64,000 nucleotides of DNA from Algibacter lectus. GTDB taxonomy: Bacteria; Bacteroidota; Bacteroidia; Flavobacteriales; Flavobacteriaceae. Shown here piece by piece: positions 9,353 to 19,524 of the stretch. Both the position numbers and the translations under genes were made by a program. The stretch's first letter is position 1. Every line of letters begins with the position of its first letter. The stretch lies in assembly GCF_900112395.1 (NCBI RefSeq), contig NZ_FOLN01000001.1, positions 248,001-312,000 on the forward strand, written 5' to 3'. The notes under the pieces are model-generated. The model had not been told where the DNA came from. It made no database searches and saw only the letters and a list, made by a program, of their open reading frames with translations.

Positions 9353-11242
9353 TTACCAAATAATATTATAAGTTATACTTTGATTTCCTGCAGCTAGCTT
9401 AACCACTAGTTCGTCATTTCCATCTACATTTCGAATAACCGGAGTTAAACCATCATTCCCCGAAAAATCTACATAGTAATTTTCGTCCTTAACAATATAA
9501 GTGCCATCTGGTAATTCTTTTATTTTTGTGCCATCTGCTATTTTAAACCATATACCTTCGCTCCCCGTAATGGTTATAAGTCTTTTAATACCTCTAATAC
9601 CTTCTACTGGAACTACTTTATTTACAACCTTAGTTTCATTCATTTGATATGAAAAAGAAGGTGTTCCTTTTTTATCAAAACGATATCCTAATTGTTTTTG
9701 AACCACTTGCGTAGGAATAGTATCTGGCCAAACTGTTTTTTCATCTTCTAAAAAAGCAAATTCTGGACCACCATTAAACGATACATTAAACGCATTTGGT
9801 ACACCTAATTGCGCCATACCTCTAACATACCACATTGGTGTGGCATCTAACAAAATTCCGTCCCAAGCTTTTAAAAGTGAGCCTGATTCTAAATCGAAAG
9901 CATAATTAACATTTTCCAATGTTCCCACAGAAATAACATGCGTACGCTTTACACCATTATGCATAAAGTAACTACGTTGCGCTATAACCTCATCTTCAAC
10001 CTCAACAAAAATGTCGTTTTTAGGATTTCTTTTTCTTGGTAAATAAGATTGTTTTGCAGACAAACTATGTTTTTCCATATTTGGACCTTCCACATAAAGC
10101 CCTAAGCCAATATACCATCTACTAATTTTATTATAAATTAATTTAAACGGTACGTTTCCTTTTTTTAGCGACACCATAGCATAACCAGATGTCATTTTTG
10201 GATTATAATTTACGATGGTATCGTTATCTACTATTAATACCCCGCCAGCACTGATAAGCTCTAAATCAAAATTATAATCTCCCGCTGTAGGAATTTGAAA
10301 ATCCCCTGTGTAAACTAAAAACTTTGAAGCTCTTTTCCCAGTAGCCATTTGTGCTGAAATAGAATCCGTTTTCACAGTACGTATAGGTGTTAAGGTATCG
10401 AAACTAGGCAAAGACTCCGTTCCACTTTCGTACTCACTCATTTCCACATTAGCTAAAGTCACTCTATTTTTTCCGTATAACTTATACTTGATGTTTTTTA
10501 TAGCTACCGCTCCGTGATCACCTTGAATCATTAATGGTCCCAATGGTTTTTCTTCATGAAGTTTAGTGCCTCTTGTATACCCAGTAACTTCTACATTTTC
10601 ATGTATTAATTGACCATTAAGCCAAACCTCCTTAAATTCTGCATTCTTAACCTTATCACCGGCGTCATTAAACTTAGGCGCATGGAAAAGTATTTTTAAA
10701 TGCTGCCATAACCCTGGCGCTTTGGCTGCATTAATTTTAGGGGCATGACCTTCGTAACCTTTTTCATCTCTGGCATCATCCCACCTTTGATAAATACCAC
10801 CCATATCAGAAAACGCAACGTCTTCCACTCCCCAACTATCAAAAAGTTGAACTTCATATCTACCCTGAAAATATATTCCAGAATTAGACTTTAAAGGCAT
10901 CATTACATCAATCTCTAATTCCATATCACCATGCTCGAAAGCTGTGAAAAGATTCCGTCTTGCTTTTGGAGCAGGAAGACTTACTAAAACCCCTGTACCT
11001 GGAGTACTTATAAGTGTTCTCTCTTTTTCTTTATCCACATAAGCATCTTCGACAATTTGCCAGTTTTTAGTAGTTTTTTCAAACCCAGACATATCCTCTA
11101 AACTTAAGGTTTTAAATGGTAAATATGCTAATGGCGCTTCTACCAATTCTGGTATTGACTCTTTAGTATCTTTTGCACAACCCACAAATACTACTTGGGC
11201 AAATACAAGTAAAAAAAGTATTATCTTCTTCATTACGTTCAT
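9353..11242 (-). CDS. DUF1080 (3-keto-disaccharide hydrolase-like) lipoprotein with PA14-like domain
   Basis: 629 residues with lipoprotein signal (FAQVVFVGCAKD). The N-terminal ~230 residues are a DUF1080 concanavalin-like domain: FEHGDMELEIDVMMP, NSGIYFQGRYEVQLFDSW, then IQGDHGAVAIKNIKYKLY at the end, all classic for the family. A PA14/carbohydrate-binding-like domain follows (~285-390), then a C-terminal beta-rich domain of unknown type (~400-629). Some DUF1080 proteins are known to hydrolyse or eliminate 3-keto-glycosides after an oxidoreductase has oxidised the sugar. The downstream dehydrogenase and the Gfo/Idh/MocA protein at 27.0 kb are possible partners. Start may be Met4. It lies 11 bases after the esterase gene. 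Confidence 0.82.
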   Translation of the reverse strand: MNVMKKIILFLLVFAQVVFVGCAKDTKESIPELVEAPLAYLPFKTLSLEDMSGFEKTTKNWQIVEDAYVDKEKERTLISTPGTGVLVSLPAPKARRNLFTAFEHGDMELEIDVMMPLKSNSGIYFQGRYEVQLFDSWGVEDVAFSDMGGIYQRWDDARDEKGYEGHAPKINAAKAPGLWQHLKILFHAPKFNDAGDKVKNAEFKEVWLNGQLIHENVEVTGYTRGTKLHEEKPLGPLMIQGDHGAVAIKNIKYKLYGKNRVTLANVEMSEYESGTESLPSFDTLTPIRTVKTDSISAQMATGKRASKFLVYTGDFQIPTAGDYNFDLELISAGGVLIVDNDTIVNYNPKMTSGYAMVSLKKGNVPFKLIYNKISRWYIGLGLYVEGPNMEKHSLSAKQSYLPRKRNPKNDIFVEVEDEVIAQRSYFMHNGVKRTHVISVGTLENVNYAFDLESGSLLKAWDGILLDATPMWYVRGMAQLGVPNAFNVSFNGGPEFAFLEDEKTVWPDTIPTQVVQKQLGYRFDKKGTPSFSYQMNETKVVNKVVPVEGIRGIKRLITITGSEGIWFKIADGTKIKELPDGTYIVKDENYYVDFSGNDGLTPVIRNVDGNDELVVKLAAGNQSITYNIIW

Positions 11243-11253
11243 TTTAAAAAATA

Positions 11254-12081
11254 TTATTTTCTAATTGCTTTAATCATCAACTTTCCCATTTTTTTCCCCA
11301 ACCAAATATTAGATTCCGAATTAAAATGCGTATTATCTTTTAATGTTTCTAACTTATTAGTGTTAATAATACGTACGTTTTTATCTGCTTTCGCAACACG
11401 ATCTTGAGCCGCTTGAACAACTTCTGTATAATCAAACACCCAAGGCGTCTCTCTTAAAAGCCCAATTGAAATACGCCCCATTACAATAGGTAAATTAGGT
11501 TTTTCAGTTTGCTCACGTACATCTTTATAAAGCACTTTTAAGTTCTCTTCATAGGCATTCGCCCATTCGAGGGTTTCGGCATCCGATTCTCCTTGCATCC
11601 ACAACATGCCACATATTTCATAAAGCACTCCTTTACTTTGTAACTCCCCTACCGCATTATTTATATTCCTAAGAAAGGCTTTGTACATGCCTTGCTCCGG
11701 AAGCCAATGTTTCCATAATTTGGTTCCTCCTCCAGATGTTTTCACTATAGCAATTCTATGGTTAGGATATTTTTTAGCAAGTAAATGTACAAATGCAACT
11801 TCGGGACCGAATTTAAACTTTCTTCTTTCTGAAAAAGAGTCCGTTCTTAAAGTTACCCATGCTTTTTTCTTATTATCCCAAATCATGCTGTTTTCTGGAG
11901 CCACCAAGTACTCTTCTGGAAGCTCTTCACCTTTTCCAGTACCATCCATATTAGACTGACCACCCAAAATAAATACTTTTACCGGTAATTCTTTTTCTTG
12001 ACCTTGACTTGGCAGCGCTATAAAAGCCAGTAAAAGAAACAAGGTCAATGCTTTTTTATGTATCACAAACTTTAGTTTCAA
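11254..12081 (-). CDS. SASA-family (sialate O-acetylesterase-like, CE6-type) carbohydrate esterase
   Basis: 275 residues with signal peptide (ALTLFLLLAFIALPSQGQ). VFILGGQSNMDG is the SGNH-type nucleophile block (Ser43), MLWMQGESDAE is block III of the SASA domain, and the His near the end (DNTHFNSES) completes the triad. Such enzymes remove O-acetyl groups from sugars (xylan, sialic acid or algal glycans) in the periplasm. The start codon nearly abuts the stop of the preceding sulfatase gene, so translation is probably coupled. The presence of an acetylesterase implies the target glycan is acetylated as well as sulfated (inference). Confidence 0.88.
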   Translation of the reverse strand: MKLKFVIHKKALTLFLLLAFIALPSQGQEKELPVKVFILGGQSNMDGTGKGEELPEEYLVAPENSMIWDNKKKAWVTLRTDSFSERRKFKFGPEVAFVHLLAKKYPNHRIAIVKTSGGGTKLWKHWLPEQGMYKAFLRNINNAVGELQSKGVLYEICGMLWMQGESDAETLEWANAYEENLKVLYKDVREQTEKPNLPIVMGRISIGLLRETPWVFDYTEVVQAAQDRVAKADKNVRIINTNKLETLKDNTHFNSESNIWLGKKMGKLMIKAIRK

Positions 12082-12082
12082 A

Positions 12083-13648
12083 TTAATTTAACTTTACATC
12101 TGTTACTGTTGTATCCTTATATTTCTCTTGCAACTTAAGAAGCTCTTTGTACATAGATTGCGTAACCTCATTATAACCATCTTTACCATACAAGTTATTC
12201 ATTTCACTTGGATCTTCTTTTAAATCATAAAGCTCCCATTGATCTATATTATTATAAAAATGAATTAACTTATATCGATCTGTTCGCACACCATAATGCC
12301 TTTTAACATCATGTGGCCCAGGATATTCATAATAATGATAATACAAAGCCTCTCTCCATTCTACCTTATCTTCATCCTCTAACATAGACACTAGTGAATT
12401 CCCTTGCATTTCTTTAGGAATTTCTGCTCCTGCTAACTCTAAAAAGGTAGGCGCATAATCTATATTTTGCACCAACTTACTCGTTGTTTTCTTCTTAAAT
12501 CGAGAAGGTAACTTCATCAATAAAGGTGTTCTAAAAGACTCTTCATACATAAAACGTTTATCAAACCAACCGTGTTCACCTAAGTAAAACCCTTGATCGG
12601 AAGTGTAAACTACTAATGTGTTTTCTGCTAAATCATTTTCTTCCAAATAATCTAACACCTCTCCAACACTATCATCTACAGAAGCAATACATCTTAAGTA
12701 ATCTTCTAAATAGCGTTGGTAACGCCATTCCATTAATTCTTTTCCTGTAAGTCCTGCTTCCTTAAAATAAGCAATCTCTTTATCGTATGCTTTATCCCAA
12801 ACTTTACGTTGCTCTGGATTCATGCGATTAATTTGAATTTCAAAATATTTTCTTAACGGACCATCTATTTCTCCTTCCTTATCATACATTTTTAAATCAT
12901 TGACAGGGCAAAAATCTTTAATATGCATAGCCTGACTAGCAGCTGCAGTACGACCTTCATAATCATCATAAAAATTATCTGGCAACTCAAATTTTGTATC
13001 ATTATATTTTTCCAAATATTTAAGATCTGGCATCCAACATCTATGCGGTGCTTTATGATGCATTAACAAAGCAAAAGGTTTTTTTGTATCTCTTTGTTTC
13101 AACCAATCTAAACTAAACTTGGTAATAAGACTTGTAACATAACCTTCTACTCTACTTTTTTTCCCCATTTCAATAAAATCTGGATTGTAATAATCACCTT
13201 GACCAGGTAACACGTTCCAGTAATCGAATCCTGTAGGATCACTTCCTAAATGCCATTTTCCAATCATAGCGGTTTGATATCCTGTTTCCTGCAATATTTT
13301 AGGAAAAGTTACTTGGCTGCCATCAAAGCTTTGACTGTTTATACGTTGCCCATTGAGGTGAGAAAACTTCCCTGTTAACATAACTGCTCTGCTTGGCGAA
13401 CAAATAGAGTTTGTTACAAAGCTTCGTGTAAACTTAACACCATCGTTTGCTATTCTATCAATATTCGGGGTTTGGTTAAGCGCACCATTATAAGAGCTGA
13501 TAGCTTGATAACCATGATCGTCCGTCATGATGTAAATAATATTTGGCTTTTTTACTTCTTTAATTTTCTTAGCCTCATCTTTACACGAGTATGCAAACAT
13601 AGACGCTATAAAAAATAACCTTAATATTTTGATATTTGATTTTCCCAT
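12083..13648 (-). CDS. Type I (FGly) sulfatase lipoprotein
   Basis: 521 residues with a lipoprotein signal (FIASMFAYSC, lipid on Cys22). Asp43-Asp44 begin the metal site, the FGly motif is CSPSR starting at Cys83 (Cys type, so it needs an anaerobic-SME or FGE-type maturase encoded elsewhere), KWHLG follows at ~125, and YTSDQGFYLGEHGWFDKR holds the second pair of metal ligands. The latter motif is typical of the branch containing N-sulfoglucosamine, choline and iduronate-type sulfatases. Sits between the M64 peptidase gene (35 bases upstream) and the esterase gene. Complete and intact. Substrate position not readable. Confidence 0.93.
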   Translation of the reverse strand: MGKSNIKILRLFFIASMFAYSCKDEAKKIKEVKKPNIIYIMTDDHGYQAISSYNGALNQTPNIDRIANDGVKFTRSFVTNSICSPSRAVMLTGKFSHLNGQRINSQSFDGSQVTFPKILQETGYQTAMIGKWHLGSDPTGFDYWNVLPGQGDYYNPDFIEMGKKSRVEGYVTSLITKFSLDWLKQRDTKKPFALLMHHKAPHRCWMPDLKYLEKYNDTKFELPDNFYDDYEGRTAAASQAMHIKDFCPVNDLKMYDKEGEIDGPLRKYFEIQINRMNPEQRKVWDKAYDKEIAYFKEAGLTGKELMEWRYQRYLEDYLRCIASVDDSVGEVLDYLEENDLAENTLVVYTSDQGFYLGEHGWFDKRFMYEESFRTPLLMKLPSRFKKKTTSKLVQNIDYAPTFLELAGAEIPKEMQGNSLVSMLEDEDKVEWREALYYHYYEYPGPHDVKRHYGVRTDRYKLIHFYNNIDQWELYDLKEDPSEMNNLYGKDGYNEVTQSMYKELLKLQEKYKDTTVTDVKLN

Positions 13649-13683
13649 TTATATTACTCTTTAAATATATTTAAGTATTTTAA

Positions 13684-16600
13684 TTAAAACTTCACATCGA
13701 TTGAAGCAAACCATTTACGTCTTAGATATTCCTCAACACCATTTCTTTCTGCTTCTGTTAACACTCTGTCTACAATAATGATTTCAGCAATAGAACCTTC
13801 CCACAAACCTTCGGTTCTTGATAAAGGCACATTAGATTTAGAGTCAAGTTCTACTGTTAACATGCAAAATTCCATTGGATTAGGTGTTATAAACGGATTT
13901 ACTTGTTTTCCGTTGAGGAAAACTTTTCCATTTTTCGTTTTCGCATCAATAGTTTCACTATCAAAAAGCGAATTTTTTGAGTTTTTACTTTTCCCAATAA
14001 AAGGACCAAGCCCTTTAAACAAACTTGTACCTGGGAATGAGACACTACTTTCTTTATAAACCATAATGATTGTTTGGTAAGATTTTACTCTGTTTTCTAA
14101 AATAGAAAGCCAAACCTGATCGAAAGCCGCAATACCTTTTCCATTTAATTTATTAGGCTCATATTTTACAAACAATTCATTTCGGTATAATTTAGATTTA
14201 TCTTTCCAATGCTTTAATGGTCCGCGTTTAGGCGTTTCCTCATCTACCTTACCATTACCGTCAATATCATGAGCATCGAACCACATGGCTATACTTTCGA
14301 AACCTAATTCTGAAGGATCTAAAGCCTCTACTTTTTTATCTGCCAAATCTCCAACACCAAAACCAAAACGATTAGCACTTTCAGCAAGCGTTTGATTGTT
14401 TTGAGCTGCCACATAATAATTACCTTTTTCTTTTGGTACAAATACATTTCCTGTTGCTAAAGGAAACTCATACAATTCTCCTTTAATTTTTGTAGCATCT
14501 TTGGTATACCATTTATAGGTATAAGTTGGCAACGGATTAACCACTGCAACGCCTCCATTTTTATGTACTAACTTAATATCATCAATTTTAAAAGGATACA
14601 CTTCCGGAACGCTTACTTTTCCTTCCACCGTATTCCCTTTACTATCACTAACCACATATTTGTAATCGTCTGAAGTAAGATTAATGCGTTCGTTTTTGAG
14701 AACAGACTTATACCGAACACTTGTAGGAACTCTTAAATAATCTATAGTCGGAATAGATTTCCCATTAGAAATAATAGAAACGTTATTCTTCCCCTCTTTT
14801 AAGTAAACTTTTACAGTAGCAATATCCCATCCGGTCTCTAACGGACGTGTTTGATTAAAATGAAATGTCTCTTCCTGTATCTTTTCATTTACAGAAATTA
14901 ACGCTTCCGATCCCTTCATGATAATACCCCCGTACACTAAACCTATTGGATATATACCACTATTAGCTACTTCAACCTCCCAAGATACAGAACCTTCACT
15001 TCCATTATTATCTAAATATGTGTTATTACTTGCACTGAACAGTTTTTTCATTTCATAGTTTGAAACTTTAATCTGGGCGTTTTCAGGCTCGTAAATGGTA
15101 TTAATACCATAATCATACTCCGCATTTTTCCACTTTACAGCATAAGGAGCTTGCCCTCCAGAAATTTGCAATGCAATAGCTCCATTATCTTTTTTAACAT
15201 CTGAAGCCTTGACATTAGCAAAAACTTCTATCTCTACTTTATTATTCTTCTTATTTTTTTTATTCGTTTTTACACCTGTTAAATCACTTTCATAAATAGA
15301 AAGTTTAGCGGTTTCCTTTCTGAATTCACTATCAACAACTGTTACTTCATAAATTCCAAATCCAACATCGTTTAACGTTTCAGAAACACTACCTGTAGAC
15401 CATTGATAAGTATATGGCGGTAATCCCCCCATAATACTAGGTTCTACTTTAAAAACCCCTGCCTTCTTATCAACAACCTCAGAATCTAATTTAACTGCTA
15501 TGTCTTTTACTGTGGAAACTGGAGCGGCATTTATAATAGTCCATCTTACTTCAACTTTAGGAAATTTAGAATAAGGCGGATCAGGTCTAATATTAGGCGT
15601 TTCATCTGTAATAGAACAAACTAATTCATACTGAGCAATATCACCAAATTCTACATCGAGAACATCCGGCCCCGTTGCAATTAATTTTCCATTCAGAAAC
15701 CATCTTACAACCTGAGTATTAGGCTCTGGTTTTATATGATCGACTTCAAAATGGATTTTCTGAGCGCCATTTATGTTTATCTCCTTACTTTCTGGTAAAC
15801 TACTTTTTACAGGATTAACAAGATCGTAAACCCGCATAGAAACTCTTTGATTACAAACCGGACACATTTTTTCGGTATTATCGAACACTCCAGCACCCAT
15901 AATACAGCCTTGAGCTGTAGACCTATAATAATCTACTAAATGATATTGATTCCCTTCAAATGCACCAACTTTATCTAAGTATTCTTCTTCATATGGTGTT
16001 GGTAATGGCGTATCTGGCTCTATCCATTTCATCCATTTAATCTTATCTCTCGCGTATTCTAAATCTGCACCATAAGTAGGAAATGCTCCCGTACCCGTTG
16101 CTCCTGTAGTATATTCATCACCAATACTCATACAAGTATGTGAAATTTCATGAAGCATTTTACCTATTCCATTACCTGCAATAACGGCATTACCAACACG
16201 TTTTTCAAGATTTCTAGCAGCACCGCCACCACCATTTTCTCGATTAGGCATGATTAAAAAAGTAGCCCAACCTGTATATTCATTCGTCCAAGGTAAGAAC
16301 AACTTCTCTCGAATAGCATCCATAGCTTCTAAATCGATACCTTTTTTCCATTCTGGCGCATTAGGCATCCATAAACCATATACATTAAAAAACTCCTTAT
16401 AGTTCGCGTAAGCTGTTTGTGCACGTGGATCACCATAAGTAAGTGCAGCCACTAAAGACTCTTCAATATCTTTTACAAATTCACCTCTCATTTCTGGTGA
16501 ATTATAAGGCGCTTCATCTCTAGAAGTCCATTGGTTTACTATTACTATATTAATTCTATTATCTTTATCTCCTGTTACATTAATAGGAATTAATTCTGTT

Positions 16601-16722
16601 TTTTCCATGAACTTTTCTATCTCAGCTCCAGTCCATGACTCATAAGACGGCTTATTTTTTTGAGAATAGCCATCAAAGACTAATAAAAAAGTTAAACAAA
16701 CAAATACGCACCATTTCTTCAT
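13684..16722 (-). CDS. M64 (IgA-peptidase-like) metallopeptidase with SprB-type repeat, CBM-like and LamG-like domains
   Basis: 1012 residues with signal peptide (CVFVCLTFLLVFDGYSQ). The catalytic zinc site is His191-Glu192-x-x-His195 followed by GDEY (201-204), matching the HExxHxxxxxxDEY pattern of M64 peptidases. A cluster CPVCNQR (~290) follows. Further domains: an Ig-like region (~310-400), a SprB-type repeat (GGLPPYTYQWSTGS, ~430), another Ig/CBM6-like region (~500-690) and a C-terminal concanavalin-like domain (~810-1012) with a DIDGNGKVDEE calcium loop. M64 enzymes cleave glycoproteins such as IgA hinge regions. The carbohydrate-binding domains suggest a heavily glycosylated protein target. 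It is the first gene of a six-gene minus-strand operon whose promoter region holds a large palindrome. Confidence 0.87.
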   Translation of the reverse strand: MKKWCVFVCLTFLLVFDGYSQKNKPSYESWTGAEIEKFMEKTELIPINVTGDKDNRINIVIVNQWTSRDEAPYNSPEMRGEFVKDIEESLVAALTYGDPRAQTAYANYKEFFNVYGLWMPNAPEWKKGIDLEAMDAIREKLFLPWTNEYTGWATFLIMPNRENGGGGAARNLEKRVGNAVIAGNGIGKMLHEISHTCMSIGDEYTTGATGTGAFPTYGADLEYARDKIKWMKWIEPDTPLPTPYEEEYLDKVGAFEGNQYHLVDYYRSTAQGCIMGAGVFDNTEKMCPVCNQRVSMRVYDLVNPVKSSLPESKEININGAQKIHFEVDHIKPEPNTQVVRWFLNGKLIATGPDVLDVEFGDIAQYELVCSITDETPNIRPDPPYSKFPKVEVRWTIINAAPVSTVKDIAVKLDSEVVDKKAGVFKVEPSIMGGLPPYTYQWSTGSVSETLNDVGFGIYEVTVVDSEFRKETAKLSIYESDLTGVKTNKKNKKNNKVEIEVFANVKASDVKKDNGAIALQISGGQAPYAVKWKNAEYDYGINTIYEPENAQIKVSNYEMKKLFSASNNTYLDNNGSEGSVSWEVEVANSGIYPIGLVYGGIIMKGSEALISVNEKIQEETFHFNQTRPLETGWDIATVKVYLKEGKNNVSIISNGKSIPTIDYLRVPTSVRYKSVLKNERINLTSDDYKYVVSDSKGNTVEGKVSVPEVYPFKIDDIKLVHKNGGVAVVNPLPTYTYKWYTKDATKIKGELYEFPLATGNVFVPKEKGNYYVAAQNNQTLAESANRFGFGVGDLADKKVEALDPSELGFESIAMWFDAHDIDGNGKVDEETPKRGPLKHWKDKSKLYRNELFVKYEPNKLNGKGIAAFDQVWLSILENRVKSYQTIIMVYKESSVSFPGTSLFKGLGPFIGKSKNSKNSLFDSETIDAKTKNGKVFLNGKQVNPFITPNPMEFCMLTVELDSKSNVPLSRTEGLWEGSIAEIIIVDRVLTEAERNGVEEYLRRKWFASIDVKF

Positions 16723-16806
16723 ATCTAGGGGGAATTTAGTTTCAACAAAAACTTATGTTTTAACCTTTGAAAACCCAAAGTCACATCAAGTTATTTTAAA
16801 AATAAG

Positions 16807-16858
16807 TTATTAAAACTATTTTAAATAGATGAAATAGTTTTAATAATCTTCAAATTTA
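16807..16858 (-). promoter_or_regulatory. Promoter -7 element and 15-bp-arm palindromic operator of the M64 operon
   Basis: TTATTAAAACTATTT (16807-16821) and its exact inverse (16832-16846) are separated by 10 bases. Immediately upstream on the minus strand is TAAATTTG (16851-16858), which fits the Bacteroidota -7 consensus TAnnTTTG, so the dyad would cover the transcription start. The half-site shares GTTATTAAAA with dyads before the ROK and GH3 genes, suggesting ROK repression. Confidence 0.55.
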
Positions 16859-17065
16859 AAGACTTAAACCTTCTGTTTTATCTAAAAAATTAACCAATCA
16901 CAATACTATATTAACTAAAATAAGAAAAGCTATCACACAATTACCAAAAACCAGCACCTCTGCAATTAATAACAATTCTTTAAAAAGTTGTATTTAAAAC
17001 ACAAAAAGCCCCCCTTTTTCACTTTTCAAACTTATAAAACATGAAATTAAATGCAATCTAAACAC

Positions 17066-17111
17066 AAAAAGAAAGTCGTCTAAAAATTAATTTTCAGACG
17101 ACTTTCTTTTT
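17066..17111. terminator. Strong 16-bp bidirectional terminator hairpin
   Basis: AAAAAGAAAGTCGTCT (17066-17081) pairs perfectly with 17096-17111; A-runs and T-runs flank both sides. On the minus strand it ends the ROK-sulfatase-GH95 transcript about 80 bases after the GH95 stop. The rest of the 16723-17189 gap holds only the promoter/operator described separately; no gene is visible. Confidence 0.85.
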
Positions 17112-17189
17112 AAACAATAAATCTATTTCTCCACCGAAGTGCGGGATTAAAAAAAGGAAACCTCAACACTTTAATTCATACTCGAAATT

Positions 17190-19502
17190 CTAATTAACTA
17201 ATTTAAGAGACTGACTTAAACGGTATGATGCCCCTGACTTTGTTTTAGACTCCCACACTTTACCTTTATAAGTTACCTTACATGGCATCCCTGACTCTGA
17301 GTGAATTATCAGCTCCCTTAATTCACCATCCTTCCACTTGATATCAACCTCAAATCCACCACGAGCGCGAAGCCCTTTTACAGAACCTTCAGCCCAAGCC
17401 GATGGCAATGCAGGAAGCACTTGTATTTCTCCTGCATGACTCTGCATTAACATCTCACAATATCCAGCGGTAGCCCCTAAGTTTCCATCTATTTGAAAAG
17501 GCGGATGCGAATCTAAAAGGTTCGCATAAACACCAGCACCACTTTTACCGTAAATAGTTTTTGTTACATCTACTAAATTTATCAAATTACGTAACAGTTT
17601 ATATGAACGATCACCATCACCTAGTCTAGCCCAAAAGTTTATTTTCCATGCACGACTCCATCCCGTACTCTCATCACCACGCGCATTTAAAGACACACGC
17701 GCTGCTTCTGCTAATTCTGGAGTTTTAGCCACACTAATTTGACGTCCAGGATACAATGCAAATAAATGAGATACATGTCTATGATGATCTTCTGGATCGT
17801 CTTTATCTATTTCCCATTCTTTTAATTGCCCCCAACGTCCTATTGCGGGTTTTAAAAGATCATTCCGCATACCAATTAGCTTATTTTTAAATTCTTCATC
17901 ATCTCCTAGAACCTCAGCCGCTTCAATTGTATTGGTAAACAAATCATAAATTATTTCCTGATCGTAAGTTACACCTTCTTCTGGCTCGTATTTATACTGT
18001 TCCGGCGACCAACCATCTGGAGTCACTAAAGTACCATCTGGTCGTCTTTTTAAATGATCTTCCCAAAAATGACAAACTTCTTTAAGTATCGGGTATGCTG
18101 TTTTACGCAAATAATCTTTATCAAGACCAAATGCATAATGCTCCCATAAATGTTGAGCGTACCAAGCACTACCTGGCGCATTCCATTTCCAAAATGATAA
18201 GCCTGTAGCATTATTCATAGTTTGTACCGTCCACCCTCGAACATCACCATATTGCTTCTGGGTATTTAAGGCACTCACCTCACGCAAACTTGAAACATAG
18301 TCGATAAAAGGAACATGACACTCACTAAGATTTGCTGTTTCTGCTGGCCAATAGTTCATTTCTAAATTAATATTAGAATGATAATCTCCAGACCATTCAG
18401 GCTGATTACTATGATTCCAAACCCCTTGTAAATTAGCAGGTAAAGAATTAGGTCTTGAACAACTAATTAGTAAATACCTTCCGTATTGACAGAATAAGGC
18501 TTCCAATTCAGGGTCATGAGATTTATCATGCTTATAGGCTTCAAGTCTTTTTAATGTACTTTTTTCTCGTAAAGCAGAATCTGTTTTTCCTAAATCCAAT
18601 GTTACACGACCGAAAAGATTTTGATAATCCGACAAATGCTCATCATATAGCTCTTCAAATTTTTTAGAAGATGCTAAATCTACATTTTGAGTTACTTTAG
18701 CATGAGGATGCACACCAAGCCATTCCGATTTAAAATCTTGCTTAAAATTAGTTCCTGCACTAATTATTAAAGTTACAGCATCCGCTCTAACAAAACCTAA
18801 CCCATACTGAGACATCGGCTCTAAACCATTGCTCTCTTGTCTGGAACGTTTCATTTTTAGTTTTTCACCAGTAGTAATTACTTTCAATTGGGATTCATAC
18901 TCAAACCCATTATTCATATCACCAACGGAATAAAACCTTTGATTTTCTTCATCTAAAGTTATTTTTCCATTGTGCATATCTGTAAGCCAAACATCTCCTG
19001 TAAACGCCATAGGTTTGTCGGCTGTTAATTGCACAACGATGACATTGGCCGGATGGCTTACAAAAGCTTTTTGAACATAATGAATCCCCATATAATCGTA
19101 CTCCACAAGATGCAATGCTTTACTTAAATCTAGCGAACGCTTATAATTTGTTACCTTATCAAAATCATGCCCCAAACGAACATAAACATCGCCAAAAGCC
19201 TGATAAGACCCCATATCTATTTCCTTCAACTCTTCTTCTTTCGGCATTCTATCGCCACTCCAAAGACTAATTTCATTAAACTGAATACGCTCCACATTAG
19301 TCCCTCCAAAAAGCATGGCTCCTAATGGTCCATTTCCAATAGGAAGCGCCTCGGTCATCCAAGTATCTGCTGGTTTTTCATACCAAAGCGTTAGCTTATC
19401 CGAGTCCGTTTCTTTTATATGATTCTGAGCAGTTAAATTTGATATCACTGCCATAAAAAAAACATGAACCAAACAGGCTGCCTTTAAAAAATTCTTTTTC
19501 AT
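17190..19502 (-). CDS. GH95 alpha-L-fucosidase / alpha-L-galactosidase
   Basis: 770 residues with signal peptide ([19 protein letters not shown]). The N-terminus [20 protein letters not shown] and [12 protein letters not shown] are GH95 signatures. Catalytic residues line up in family order: Asn377 and Asn379 ([13 protein letters not shown]), Glu501 as general acid (GWSPEQ), and Asp672 (PFQIDGNLG). GH95 is an inverting family hydrolysing alpha-1,2-L-fucosides and, in some members, alpha-L-galactosides. The full (alpha/alpha)6 barrel and flanking beta domains are present. It is the last gene of the ROK-sulfatase-sulfatase-GH95 block (22-base spacing) and is followed by the strong hairpin at 17.1 kb. 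Implies terminal L-fucose or L-galactose in the substrate. Confidence 0.93.
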   Translation of the reverse strand: MKKNFLKAACLVHVFFMAVISNLTAQNHIKETDSDKLTLWYEKPADTWMTEALPIGNGPLGAMLFGGTNVERIQFNEISLWSGDRMPKEEELKEIDMGSYQAFGDVYVRLGHDFDKVTNYKRSLDLSKALHLVEYDYMGIHYVQKAFVSHPANVIVVQLTADKPMAFTGDVWLTDMHNGKITLDEENQRFYSVGDMNNGFEYESQLKVITTGEKLKMKRSRQESNGLEPMSQYGLGFVRADAVTLIISAGTNFKQDFKSEWLGVHPHAKVTQNVDLASSKKFEELYDEHLSDYQNLFGRVTLDLGKTDSALREKSTLKRLEAYKHDKSHDPELEALFCQYGRYLLISCSRPNSLPANLQGVWNHSNQPEWSGDYHSNINLEMNYWPAETANLSECHVPFIDYVSSLREVSALNTQKQYGDVRGWTVQTMNNATGLSFWKWNAPGSAWYAQHLWEHYAFGLDKDYLRKTAYPILKEVCHFWEDHLKRRPDGTLVTPDGWSPEQYKYEPEEGVTYDQEIIYDLFTNTIEAAEVLGDDEEFKNKLIGMRNDLLKPAIGRWGQLKEWEIDKDDPEDHHRHVSHLFALYPGRQISVAKTPELAEAARVSLNARGDESTGWSRAWKINFWARLGDGDRSYKLLRNLINLVDVTKTIYGKSGAGVYANLLDSHPPFQIDGNLGATAGYCEMLMQSHAGEIQVLPALPSAWAEGSVKGLRARGGFEVDIKWKDGELRELIIHSESGMPCKVTYKGKVWESKTKSGASYRLSQSLKLVN

Positions 19503-19524
19503 GTTATATATTTTAATGCTAATT

